Notes under the pieces: model-generated
Database searches by the model: none
What the model saw: the letters and a program-made list of their open reading frames with translations, nothing else
What the model was told of the DNA's origin: nothing
Program-made: the position numbers and the translations under genes
Shown here: positions 1 to 8,037 of the stretch, piece by piece
How positions within the stretch are numbered: position 1 is the stretch's first letter
How the letters are laid out: each line of letters opens with the position of its first letter
From: Variovorax davisae
Lineage (GTDB): Bacteria > Pseudomonadota > Gammaproteobacteria > Burkholderiales > Burkholderiaceae_C
Assembly (NCBI RefSeq): GCF_030316845.1
Contig: NZ_JASZYS010000001.1
Coordinates: 62,001-126,000, forward strand
Reading direction: 5' to 3'
Length of the DNA stretch: 64,000 nucleotides

Positions 1-1355
1 CGGCGCAGCAATGGAGCGCGGTCACCGGCGGCTTCAACGGCATGGCCGACATTCCCGAGCTGCCCGGCACCGAGCGCTACAGCAGCTTCTACTGGGTGGT
101 CGCCGCCTGCGCGGTCGGCAGCACCGCCTTGCTGGGCGGGGTGCTGCGGCGGCCGCTGGGCATGCTGTGGAGCGCGGTGGCGCAGAACGAAGACCGGCTG
201 CAGCTCTTCGGCTATGCGACCGACCGCATCAAGGCCAACGCCTTCGCCTTCTCGGCGCTGCTGGCCGCCGCCGCGGGTGCGCTGTTCGCGCTGCACCAGG
301 GCATCGTGACGCCGCTCACCATGGGCTTCGTGCTGTCGACCGAGTTCGTGATCTGGGCGGCGGTCGGCGGCAAGGCCAGCCCGCTCGGGGCGCTGCTGGG
401 CGCCGTCTTCATCGGCTACGCCTCGTCGGAGCTGCGCGACCATTTCGCCTACTGGGAGGTCGCGGTGGGTGCGATCTTCATCGGGGTGGTGCGTTTCCTG
501 CCCGAGGGGCTGGCGGGGCTGGGCCGGTCGCTGTGGCGGCGCGGGCCCGACGCGGCGCCGGGCGTGCCGGCCACCGACGCGCCCGACCGGCGCCCGCCGG
601 CCGGGCGCATCGGCCTGGCCTTCGAGCAGGTCCATGCCGCGCAGGGTGGCGTGCGGATCCTCGATGGCCTGGCGCTGGCGCTCGACGGCCCCGGTCTGCG
701 CTGCGTGATCGGCCCGAACGGCGCCGGCAAGACCTCGGCCTTCAACGTCATGACCGGCCGGCTGCCGCTGCGCGCGGGGCGCATCGTGCTCGACGGCACC
801 GACATCTCGGGCGCCACCGCCTGGCGGGTGGCGCGGCGCGGCGTCGGGCGCAAGCTGCAGATTCCATCGGTGTTCTCCGAGCTCAGCGTGAGCCAGAACC
901 TGGACGTGGCGCTGTGGGCCGGGCGGCTCGGCCCGGCCGCGTCGCTGGCGCGGGCGCCGCTCGCCTGGCGCAGCCCGCTGCGCGACGAACTGCTCGACCT
1001 GTTCCCGGCGCTGCGCGAGCAGCTCGGCACCCGCGCGGGCAGCCTCTCGCAGGGCCAGCGCCAGGCGCTGGAGTTCGTCATGACCGTACTGCCGCAGCCG
1101 CGGCTGGTGCTGCTCGACGAGCCCTGCGCCGGCCTTTCGCCGGCCGAGACCCACCACATGATCGACGCCATCAAGACCGTGATCGACCGCCTGGGCGCGG
1201 CCGCGCTGGTGATCGAGCACGACATCAGCGCCGTGGCCGCGATCGGCGGCGACGTCTACGTGCTGCACCAGGGCCGGCTGCTGGCCCGGGGCACGCTGGC
1301 CGAGATCCAGGCCGATCCGGCGGTGCGGGCGGTGTATGCGGGGGCGCGCAAATGA
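1..1355 (+). CDS. Fused LivM-LivG type ABC transporter permease/ATP-binding protein (5' partial)
   Basis: The open frame runs in from the left edge, so the start is missing; the ATG at 42 is internal because sense codons typical of LivM (a TGGFNG stretch) precede it. The first ~165 visible codons are hydrophobic permease segments of the LivM/UrtC family. The rest is an ABC ATPase with Walker A GPNGAGKT (nt 711-734), the variant signature LSQGQ and Walker B LVLLDEP. Family knowledge: it forms the inner-membrane channel and hydrolyses ATP for uptake of branched amino acids, amides or carboxylates. Permease and ATPase are usually separate genes; here they are one chain. The stop overlaps the next start (ATGA). 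Confidence 0.88.
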   Translation, partial: AQQWSAVTGGFNGMADIPELPGTERYSSFYWVVAACAVGSTALLGGVLRRPLGMLWSAVAQNEDRLQLFGYATDRIKANAFAFSALLAAAAGALFALHQGIVTPLTMGFVLSTEFVIWAAVGGKASPLGALLGAVFIGYASSELRDHFAYWEVAVGAIFIGVVRFLPEGLAGLGRSLWRRGPDAAPGVPATDAPDRRPPAGRIGLAFEQVHAAQGGVRILDGLALALDGPGLRCVIGPNGAGKTSAFNVMTGRLPLRAGRIVLDGTDISGATAWRVARRGVGRKLQIPSVFSELSVSQNLDVALWAGRLGPAASLARAPLAWRSPLRDELLDLFPALREQLGTRAGSLSQGQRQALEFVMTVLPQPRLVLLDEPCAGLSPAETHHMIDAIKTVIDRLGAAALVIEHDISAVAAIGGDVYVLHQGRLLARGTLAEIQADPAVRAVYAGARK

Positions 1356-2044
1356 GCGGGATGTTGAACTTCGATGCCTTGGTGTGCGGCTACGGCGACA
1401 CCATGGTGCTGCGCCGCCTGAGCGGCAGCGCGGCCCCCGGCCGGGTGCTCGGCGTGCTCGGCCGCAACGGCGTCGGCAAGACCACGCTGATGCGCGCGCT
1501 GGCCGGCTTCCTGCCGCTGCGCGAAGGCACGTTGACCTTCGACGGGCATGACCTTTCGCGGCTGGCGCCGCACCAGCGGCTGGCGCTCGGCATGGCCTAC
1601 GCGCCGCAGGAGGACGTGGTGTTCGGCGACCTCAGCGTGCAGGAGAACCTGTGGCTGCACCTCGACGACCGCGACCCGCAGCGCTACGCGGCCTGCCTGC
1701 AGGCCTTCCCGCGCCTGGGCGAGCGGAGGGCGCAGCGCGCCGGCTCGCTGAGCGGCGGCGAGCGCAAGCTGCTGTCCTTCACGCGCACCCTGGGCCTGCG
1801 CGCCGCGCTCAGCCTGCTCGACGAGCCGACCGAGGGCGTCCAGCCCGAGAACATCGAGCGCATGGCGGGTTTGTTGCGGGCCCGCAAGGCCGAAGGCGCC
1901 GCCTTCGTGATCGTCGAGCAGAATCTGGAGTTCCTGCTCGCGGTGGCCGACGACCTGATGGCGATCGACCACGGCGAATGCCTGCTGAAAGGGGCGGCAT
2001 CGGAATTCGGTCGCGCAGCGCTGGAGGCCCACCTGATGGTCTGA
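1352..2044 (+). CDS. livF: Branched-chain amino acid-type ABC transporter ATP-binding protein LivF
   Basis: A 230-residue ABC ATPase of the LivF family, the second nucleotide-binding subunit of a Liv-type importer. Walker A GRNGVGKTT lies at residues 37-45, the signature LSGGE at 133-137 and Walker B LLDEP at 155-159. The ATG at 1352 overlaps the TGA of the upstream permease/ATPase by four bases, so the two are translationally coupled. This is the last gene of its operon; the next gene is convergent. The substrate cannot be read from the sequence; surrounding acyl-CoA genes suggest an organic acid, which is inference. Confidence 0.9.
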   Translation: MSGMLNFDALVCGYGDTMVLRRLSGSAAPGRVLGVLGRNGVGKTTLMRALAGFLPLREGTLTFDGHDLSRLAPHQRLALGMAYAPQEDVVFGDLSVQENLWLHLDDRDPQRYAACLQAFPRLGERRAQRAGSLSGGERKLLSFTRTLGLRAALSLLDEPTEGVQPENIERMAGLLRARKAEGAAFVIVEQNLEFLLAVADDLMAIDHGECLLKGAASEFGRAALEAHLMV

Positions 2045-2064
2045 TGCCGCGCGCCGTCCCGGGC

Positions 2065-3876
2065 TCACCGTCTCGCGCGCGCCGCCTCCGCCACGCGCCG
2101 CGGCACCCGCACGGTCGCATCCAGCAGCATCTGCGCCATGCCCTTGCCCAGCGGGTCCATGCGCATCGACGACGGGCCGCCGCCGTCCAGCGCTTCGTGC
2201 AGCAGCAGGTTCATCGAGGCGATGCCGGGCAGGTGGAAGCGCTCGACCCGGCCGTGCACCAGGTGGGCGAAGTAGTCCCCCACGAACTGCGGCGTGACGC
2301 GCGACCACAGCAGCGGCAGCCACTCCGGCCGGCGCGCGACCAGGCCGATGTTCGACAGGTTGCCCTTGTCGCCGCTGCGGGCCCAGGCGAGTTCGATCAG
2401 CCGCACCTCGACCTGCTCGCCACCGTCCTCCTCGAAGGGCGGCGGTTCGGTGGCCGGCGAGGCCGCCGCGCCGTCGGCGGCGGCGGGAATTGCCACCGCC
2501 TGCCGTTCGCCCCCGAGCACGAAGGCCACCGGCAGCGCGGCCTTGGCCAGCGTGAAGGCGAAGGGCTTGATCAGCGGCGACACCGCCGGTCGCCCGCCGC
2601 CGGGGCTGGTGGTGCCCGGCGCCCACGAGGTGCCCGATGGCGCGATCTCGCGCGCGAACATCGCCAGCGCGGCCTTCTGCGGATGGTTGGCGATCACCCG
2701 CATCGTGACCTCGCGCACCTCCCGCGTGCGCGCGTGCGGGCCGTACAGCCATTCGGAGCCGATCACCTCGATGTGGGTCGAGGTGAAGGGCGGCAGGCCC
2801 ATCTGCTGCAGGATCTCGCCGGTGCGCTCGATGATCGCCTCGGCGGTGCGCACCGCCTTCTTCTCGGCGTCGATGCCGACGAAGACCATGCTGCCGGCGC
2901 AGCGGAAACCATCGAGCTGCGTGGCCGAGACCTTGTAGCTGGGGGAGGGCGCGCGCCCGCGCGCCGGGCCGACCCGCACGCGGTCGGCGCCGACTTGCTC
3001 GATCGCGACATCGCGGAAGTCGCAGCTGACGTCGGGCAGCATGTAGGCCCCGGGGTCGCCGATCTCGTAGAGCAGCTGCTCGGCCACGTTGGCGCGGATC
3101 ACCTTGCCGCCGGTTCCCTCGGGCTTGGTGACGACGAAGCTGCCGTCGGCATGGCATTCGACGATCGGGTAGCCCATGTGGGCCCAGTCGGGGATGTCTT
3201 CCCAGTCGGTGTGCAGCCCGCCGGTGGCCTGGCAGCCGCATTCGATGATGTGGCCCGCGAGGCTGCCCGAGGCCAGCAGGTCGTAGTCGCCAGCACGCCA
3301 GCCGAACTCGTGCATCAGCGGCCCGAGCGTGACCGCGCTGTCGACGCAGCGCCCGGTGATGACGACGTCGGCGCCGACCGCGAGCGCGGCGGCGATCGGC
3401 AGCGCGCCCAGGTAGGCGTTGGCGCTCAGGACCTTTTCTGGCAGCGCCTCGCCGGTGAACATGTCGCGGGTGCCGGCCTCGCGCAGCTGCGGCATCTGCG
3501 CGCTGACGTCGTCGCCCTCGACCACCGCGATCCGCAGCGCCACACCCTCGGCCTCGGCCAGCGCCTGCAGCGCGGCGGCGCAGCCGTGCGGATTGATGCC
3601 ACCGGCATTGCTCACGACCTTGATTCCCTGGCGCTTGACCTCGGCCAGCACGGATTTCATCGCGATGTCGACGAAGTCGGTCGCATAGCCCAGCTCGGGT
3701 TTCTTGGCCCGGGCCGAGGCCAGGATCGACATCGTGGTCTCGGCCAGGAAGTCGAACACCAGGTAGTCGAGCCGGCCGAGCTTCACCAGCTGGGGCGCCG
3801 CCACCATGCTGTCGCCCCAGAAGCCGGAGGCGCCTCCGATGCGGACGGTTTTTGGCGGGGTCGGGGGGGTGGTCAT
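2065..3876 (-). CDS. AtuA family protein (DUF1446) with C-terminal AtuA ferredoxin-like domain
   Basis: A 603-residue protein. Residues ~8-445 match the DUF1446/AtuA family (starts VRIGGASGFWGD). Residues ~495-600 match the small AtuA-like ferredoxin-fold domain (ELAWARSGDKGNLSNIG). Family knowledge: AtuA is encoded in the acyclic terpene utilisation cluster of Pseudomonas, but its biochemical role is unsettled and relatives occur in many acyl-CoA clusters. The ATG at 3876 has a GAGGAG ribosome site. It is divergent from the DUF2889 gene and carries the shared promoter motif at 3922-3964. A carboxylase and dehydrogenase of the Atu/Liu kind lie ~17 kb away under the same motif. Confidence 0.85.
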   Translation of the reverse strand: MTTPPTPPKTVRIGGASGFWGDSMVAAPQLVKLGRLDYLVFDFLAETTMSILASARAKKPELGYATDFVDIAMKSVLAEVKRQGIKVVSNAGGINPHGCAAALQALAEAEGVALRIAVVEGDDVSAQMPQLREAGTRDMFTGEALPEKVLSANAYLGALPIAAALAVGADVVITGRCVDSAVTLGPLMHEFGWRAGDYDLLASGSLAGHIIECGCQATGGLHTDWEDIPDWAHMGYPIVECHADGSFVVTKPEGTGGKVIRANVAEQLLYEIGDPGAYMLPDVSCDFRDVAIEQVGADRVRVGPARGRAPSPSYKVSATQLDGFRCAGSMVFVGIDAEKKAVRTAEAIIERTGEILQQMGLPPFTSTHIEVIGSEWLYGPHARTREVREVTMRVIANHPQKAALAMFAREIAPSGTSWAPGTTSPGGGRPAVSPLIKPFAFTLAKAALPVAFVLGGERQAVAIPAAADGAAASPATEPPPFEEDGGEQVEVRLIELAWARSGDKGNLSNIGLVARRPEWLPLLWSRVTPQFVGDYFAHLVHGRVERFHLPGIASMNLLLHEALDGGGPSSMRMDPLGKGMAQMLLDATVRVPRRVAEAARARR

Positions 3877-3921
3877 GGCGGTCTCGCTCCTCGGTGTCGA
3901 CGGGGTGTCGCTGGAGCAGGG

Positions 3922-3964
3922 AGCTTAGCCAGCCGCCCCGCCCGAGGCTTGCGCCAACTCGCTG
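3922..3964 (-). promoter_or_regulatory. Shared-motif promoter of the AtuA-family gene
   Basis: Read on the minus strand, CAGCGAGTTGGCGCAAGCC (3964 down to 3946) is followed after 18 bp by TAAGCT (3927 down to 3922), a plausible -10. The motif ends 69 bp upstream of the start codon and points toward it. It is one of nine matching promoters in the window. The C-AAG block occupies the place of a -35 box, suggesting activator dependence. Confidence 0.65.
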
Positions 3965-3972
3965 TCGAGGCG

Positions 3973-4016
3973 CAGCCATTGGGCGCAAGACGCGGCCCGC
4001 GCGTCGATGGCATCAT
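3973..4016 (+). promoter_or_regulatory. Shared-motif promoter of the DUF2889 gene
   Basis: CAGCCATTGGGCGCAAGAC at 3973-3991 is followed after 19 bp by CATCAT (4011-4016). It points toward the DUF2889 gene, back to back with the AtuA copy (8 bp between motifs). The predicted transcript start would leave a very short leader before the ATG at 4030, so either translation is nearly leaderless or the true start lies further in. Confidence 0.5.
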
Positions 4017-4029
4017 CGATGCTCCTGCC

Positions 4030-4590
4030 ATGCCATTGCCGCCTTCTTCCGCCGAACGCACCGAGGTGCACGCCCGCACCATCACGATCCGCGGCCATCG
4101 CCGTGTCGATGGCCTCTGGGACGTCGAAGGCCATCTCGAGGACGTGCGGGCCCACGACTTCCGTTTTCCGGGCGGCGAGCGCCGCGGCGGGACGCCGATC
4201 CATTCGATGTGGCTGCGGCTCACGGTCGATGCCACGGCGTTGATCGTCGATGCGGTGGCCGCCACCGACGCGGCGCCGTTCGACGAGGTCTGCGGCGCGA
4301 TCGCGCCCGACTATGCGGCGCTGGTCGGGCTGCGCGTGGGGCCGGGCTTCAACCGCGCCGCGGTGCGCCTGTTCGGCGGCGTGCGCGGCTGCACCCACAT
4401 GTCGGAGCTGCTGCGGACCATGGGCACCGGCGTGCTGCAGACGCTGGCAGGTGCCGACCTCGCGGTCTCGCAGACGCAGAAGCCCTTCCAGCTCGATGGC
4501 TGCCACGCATTGGCCACCGACGGGCCGCAGGTGGCCCTGTTCTATCCGACCTGGTACCGAGCGACGGGCGAGGACGAGCCGTCGCCTTGA
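4030..4590 (+). CDS. DUF2889 domain-containing protein
   Basis: A 186-residue soluble protein matching the DUF2889 family, with the hallmark FNRAAVRLFGGVRGCTHMSELL stretch (split: FNRAAVRLFGGVRGC, then THMSELL) in the second half. Function is unknown; members often sit beside CoA-dependent catabolic genes, as here. The ATG at 4030 is the first in frame, but the promoter -10 at 4011-4016 leaves little leader, so a downstream start such as the GTG near 4066 is possible. No signal peptide or membrane segment is seen. Confidence 0.75.
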   Translation: MPLPPSSAERTEVHARTITIRGHRRVDGLWDVEGHLEDVRAHDFRFPGGERRGGTPIHSMWLRLTVDATALIVDAVAATDAAPFDEVCGAIAPDYAALVGLRVGPGFNRAAVRLFGGVRGCTHMSELLRTMGTGVLQTLAGADLAVSQTQKPFQLDGCHALATDGPQVALFYPTWYRATGEDEPSP

Positions 4591-4596
4591 ACTGGG

Positions 4597-4887
4597 TCAG
4601 GCCCGCACGAACGTGAGCCGCGCCTCGTGCGCCAGCCCGTCGCGCACGATGTCGCGTGCCTCGTCGTCGGCGAAGTCGAAGAGGGCGTCGGGGATCTCGT
4701 CTTCCTCGAGCGCGAAGAGGATCTCGATCGCCTCCTGCTGGGCTTCGGAGAAGGTCTTGCCCTGGGCCAGCCGATCGAACTTCGCGGCGGTCTCCTTCGG
4801 TGCCAGCTGCCGCAGCTCGAGCAACTCGAGCACGAGCTTGATCTGCGACGGGGTCAGGGGCTTGGGGGCAGCGGCGGAAGGCTTCAT
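4597..4887 (-). CDS. Small conserved hypothetical protein
   Basis: A 96-residue acidic, helical, soluble protein I do not recognise. I chose the ATG at 4887 (MKPSAAAPK) over an upstream ATG at 4914 because an AAAGGA ribosome site lies 8 bases before it. The sequence has an SQIKLVLELLELRQLAPKE helix and an EEDEIPDALFDF acidic patch. It is convergent with the DUF2889 gene, 6 bp apart. No catalytic motif is apparent. Confidence 0.65.
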   Translation of the reverse strand: MKPSAAAPKPLTPSQIKLVLELLELRQLAPKETAAKFDRLAQGKTFSEAQQEAIEILFALEEDEIPDALFDFADDEARDIVRDGLAHEARLTFVRA

Positions 4888-5124
4888 GGCGATCGATCCT
4901 TTTCGGTGGGGCAAGGGACTTTTCCTTGGCCTCGGAACCAGTCTCTTCGTCGATCCTTAAGCGTGGCTGAAAAGCGCGCCGAAGTGCATTCCCGCGCGCC
5001 GAAACATCGCCGGCGTGTGAGGAAAGTCTCGGGTTGTCCGATCGGCCGTCGGCATGGATGCGACACCTGCGGGGCCGGCACCGGGCTGCCCGCTGCATGG
5101 ATATCGGCCGCGGGCGCGCTTTCT

Positions 5125-5667
5125 TTAGACGGCGGCTTCCGGCGGGGCGAGCAGGCCGGCCACCTTGGTCGGCACCTCCCGGATCAGGTCCAGCGCCTCC
5201 TGGTTGCAACTGCGCAGCCGGTCCTCGGCGTCGAGGTCCTTCTCCATCGATGCCCGCAATGCCGCATAGGTGTTGCCGCCCAGCGCGATCACCTGGCCGA
5301 TATAGGGCGTGACCCGGGCATAGAGCGCGTGGTCGAGCGCCGCCAACTGCATCTGGGCGCCCACCAGGGTCGCCACCTCGCCGTGGAACTCGACTTCGAA
5401 GGAAGCGAGCGCCTCGCGGCTGGCCTTGCCCGAGGTCAGGACCTTGAAGGTGGCCCACACCATCGAATGGGCGGTGGAGGCCAGCGTGCGGGCCACGGTC
5501 GCCACCGCCTCCCGCGTGTCGCTGCGATGCTGGTCTTCGCGCGAGCGCGACCATTTCTCCAGTGCCAGCTTCGACTGGCGCCAGGCCGCGAGCGCACCGC
5601 CGACGATGCCGGCGAGGGCGCCGACGGCCACGCCGAGCACGACGGCAAAGCCGGTGTCGAGCGTCAT
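5125..5667 (-). CDS. Hypothetical membrane-anchored protein
   Basis: A 180-residue protein starting MTLDTGFAVVLGVAVGALAG: one N-terminal membrane segment (residues ~6-28, Gly/Ala-rich), then a charged, helical cytoplasmic region. The ATG at 5667 has an AAGGAG site seven bases upstream, which favours it over a more distant ATG at 5808. I do not recognise a named family. It is transcribed away from the acyl-CoA dehydrogenase gene at 5884. The 237 bp between this gene and the small gene at 4887 show no further coding signal. Confidence 0.6.
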   Translation of the reverse strand: MTLDTGFAVVLGVAVGALAGIVGGALAAWRQSKLALEKWSRSREDQHRSDTREAVATVARTLASTAHSMVWATFKVLTSGKASREALASFEVEFHGEVATLVGAQMQLAALDHALYARVTPYIGQVIALGGNTYAALRASMEKDLDAEDRLRSCNQEALDLIREVPTKVAGLLAPPEAAV

Positions 5668-5820
5668 GAGGCGCTCCTTGGCGAGGGCGGCTTGCGGGAG
5701 GCCGGCGCGAACGCGGTCGGCCGGGATTTGCGGGTTCTTGCCATCACGGGAATCGAAGAGAGGTTGTGTCTGCTTGTATCCCGATTCTGACGCAAGACCG
5801 GGCTGCACACGGCCGCCGTG

Positions 5821-5863
5821 CAGCCAGTCGGCGCAAGACCAGACCGGCCCGCGCCGCTAGCCT
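5821..5863 (+). promoter_or_regulatory. Shared-motif promoter of acyl-CoA dehydrogenase gene (5884)
   Basis: CAGCCAGTCGGCGCAAGAC (5821-5839), an 18-bp spacer, then TAGCCT (5858-5863). A second, weaker half-copy ending in TGACGCAAGAC (5788-5798) lies 41 bp upstream in the same orientation, about four helical turns away, which would suit a second activator site. The start codon is 44 bp after the motif. Confidence 0.65.
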
Positions 5864-5883
5864 CGTGGCAGACAGGAGACACC

Positions 5884-7059
5884 ATGGAATTTCTCGAGGC
5901 ACCGCCGCTGCCCTTCTATTTCACGCCCGAACACGAACAGTTCCGCGCCACGCTGCGCGAATTCATCGCGCGCGAGATCACGCCCTTCGTCGCCGAGTGG
6001 GACGAGGCCGAGACCTTCCCGCGCGAGCTGTACGCGCGCGCCGCTGAACTCGGCGTGCAGGGCCTGGGCTACCCGGAGGCCTACGGCGGCACGCCGGCCG
6101 ACGTCTTCTTCCAGCTGATCGTGGCCGAGGAGTTCGCACGCTGCGGCGGGGGCGGGCTGCAGGCCTCGCTGAACTCGCACAGCATCGCGCTGCCGCCGAT
6201 CCTGCACGCGGGCAGCGAGGCGCTCAAGCAGCGTGTCATCCCGCCGGTGCTGGCCGGCGAGAAGATCGCGGCGCTGGCGGTCACCGAGCCCTCGGGCGGC
6301 TCCGACGTGGCGGCGCTCAAGACCACCGCGGTGCGCGACGGCGACCACTATGTGGTCAACGGCGAGAAGACCTTCATCACCTCGGGCATGCGGGCCGACT
6401 TCATCACCACGGCGGTGCGCACCGATCCGGCGAACAAGGGCGCGGGCGGCATTTCGGTGCTGCTGATCGACGGCGACACGCCGGGGCTTGCGCGCACCGC
6501 GCTCAAGAAGATGGGATGGTGGAGCTCGGACACCGCGCACCTGCGCTTCGACAACTGCCGGGTGCCGGTCGCCAACCTGGTCGGGATCGAGAACAAGGGC
6601 TTCAAGACCTTCATGAACAACTTCAACACCGAGCGGCTGTTCATGTCGGCGCTGGCCTGCGGTTTCGCCGAGGTGTGCCTGAAGGAAGCGGTCGACTGGA
6701 CGCGCCAGCGCGTCTCCTTCGGCATGCCCCTGTCCGAGCGCCAGGTGGTGCGCCACAAGCTGATGGACATGACCTTGCGCATCGATGCATCGCGCACGCT
6801 GGTCTACGACCTGGCCTACCGCATCGAGCACAAGCTGGCCGATCCGGCGCGGCTGGTGGCGCGCGTCTGCCTGGCCAAGGTGCAGGCCACGCAGGCGATG
6901 CAGTTCTGCGCCGACCAGGCGGTGCAGCTGCTCGGCGGCATGGGCTTCATGCGCGGCACGCAGAGCGAGCGCATCTACCGCGAGGTCAAGGTGATGATGA
7001 TCGGCGGCGGCTCGGAGGAGGTCATGAAGGACCTCGCGGCGCGGCAGCTGGGTCTTTGA
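5884..7059 (+). CDS. Acyl-CoA dehydrogenase
   Basis: A 391-residue FAD-dependent acyl-CoA dehydrogenase, which introduces a 2,3-double bond in an acyl-CoA and passes electrons to ETF. Domain order is normal: helical N-domain, beta-domain with AVTEPSGGSDVA and YVVNGEKTFITSG, and C-domain with QLLGGMGFMRG and the IYREVKVMMIGGGSEEVM end seen in short/branched-chain enzymes. The ATG at 5884 has an AGGAGA site; an in-frame ATG at 5818 lies upstream of the promoter -10 and is rejected. The acyl substrate cannot be told. It is monocistronic, followed by a repeat element. Confidence 0.9.
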   Translation: MEFLEAPPLPFYFTPEHEQFRATLREFIAREITPFVAEWDEAETFPRELYARAAELGVQGLGYPEAYGGTPADVFFQLIVAEEFARCGGGGLQASLNSHSIALPPILHAGSEALKQRVIPPVLAGEKIAALAVTEPSGGSDVAALKTTAVRDGDHYVVNGEKTFITSGMRADFITTAVRTDPANKGAGGISVLLIDGDTPGLARTALKKMGWWSSDTAHLRFDNCRVPVANLVGIENKGFKTFMNNFNTERLFMSALACGFAEVCLKEAVDWTRQRVSFGMPLSERQVVRHKLMDMTLRIDASRTLVYDLAYRIEHKLADPARLVARVCLAKVQATQAMQFCADQAVQLLGGMGFMRGTQSERIYREVKVMMIGGGSEEVMKDLAARQLGL

Positions 7060-7062
7060 AGT

Positions 7063-7147
7063 GAACCACCCCCGAAGCGCCTGCGGCGCTTCCCCCTCGA
7101 GGGGGCGATACCAGCGGCCCGGCAAAGCCGGTTTCGCGGTATCCCTG
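7063..7147. repeat. Intergenic multi-hairpin repeat element (REP-like)
   Basis: Consecutive inverted repeats: GAAGCGCC-TGC-GGCGCTTC (7074-7092), CCCCCTCGAGGGGG (7092-7105), and GATACC/GGTATC (7107-7112 and 7138-7143) enclosing CCGGC-AAA-GCCGG (7119-7131). The layout, including CCCGGCAAAG and the C-run/G-run palindrome, recurs in opposite orientation near 59975-60035. It probably also ends transcription of the upstream dehydrogenase gene, though there is no T-tract. Confidence 0.6.
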
Positions 7148-7227
7148 GCATCGATCCCTGCTGTTTCATGCGCTGCAGGCCATGCGAGAGCACCGGGGTC
7201 AACTGAAATCCAAGATCAGGAAGCACG

Positions 7228-8037
7228 ATGAAAGACACCGCCGCCGACCTGCGCGCCGAGTACCGCGAACTCGCCGACCTCTGCCGCGGCCTGACGCCCG
7301 CGCAGTGGCGCCTGAAGAGCGACTTCTACGGCTGGACGCCCTGGGACGAGGTGGCGCACCTGTGCTACTTCGACCAGACGGCGACCCTCTCCGCGACCGA
7401 CGCCGAAGCCTTCGCGCGCGACACCGCGGCGCTGACCGAGGTGCTGGCCACCGGCCGCGAGATCAGCGCCATCGCCCGCGAGAAGTACGGCCACCTCGAC
7501 GGCGCCGCGCTGCTCGCGCACTGGGAGCCGATCGCGATGCGGCTCGTCGACCTGCTGGCCGCGCTCGACCCCAAGGCGCGGCTGCCGTGGTACGGGCCGA
7601 GCATGAGCGCGCGCTCCTTCGCGTCGGCGCGGCTGATGGAGACCTGGGCGCACGGGCAGGACGTGTGGGACGTGGTCGGCCGCGAGCGCGCCGGCACGCC
7701 GCGGCTCAAGCACATCGCCCACATCGGCGTCACCACCTTCGGCTGGAGCTTCGTCAACCGCAAGCTGCCGGTGCCGCCGGTGGTGCCGTTCATCTCGCTC
7801 GATGCGCCCGGCAACGACACATGGCACTGGGGCGATCCGGCCTCGCCCGAATTCGTGCGCGGCAGCGCGCTCGATTTCTGCCTGCTCGTGACGCAGCGAC
7901 GCAACCTGGCCGACACCACGCTGCGCTACAGCCAGGGCTCGGCGCGCGCGTGGCTGTCGATCGCCCAGTGCTTCGCGGGGCCGCCGGCGGATGCGCCCGC
8001 GCCGGGCGTGCGCAAGGTGGCGCGCCCGGCTGCATGA
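7228..8037 (+). CDS. TIGR03084-like metal-binding protein (DinB/maleylpyruvate isomerase superfamily)
   Basis: A 269-residue protein resembling the TIGR03084 family, related to DinB and mycothiol-dependent maleylpyruvate isomerase folds. The candidate metal ligands are His in the EVAHLCYFD helix and the His/Asp of METWAHGQDVWDV. Function is unknown. The ATG at 7228 has an AGGAAG site five bases upstream. The stop overlaps the next start (ATGA), so it is coupled to the DUF2156 gene. Mycothiol is not expected in this kind of organism, so a different thiol or no thiol cofactor is likely. Confidence 0.7.
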   Translation: MKDTAADLRAEYRELADLCRGLTPAQWRLKSDFYGWTPWDEVAHLCYFDQTATLSATDAEAFARDTAALTEVLATGREISAIAREKYGHLDGAALLAHWEPIAMRLVDLLAALDPKARLPWYGPSMSARSFASARLMETWAHGQDVWDVVGRERAGTPRLKHIAHIGVTTFGWSFVNRKLPVPPVVPFISLDAPGNDTWHWGDPASPEFVRGSALDFCLLVTQRRNLADTTLRYSQGSARAWLSIAQCFAGPPADAPAPGVRKVARPAA

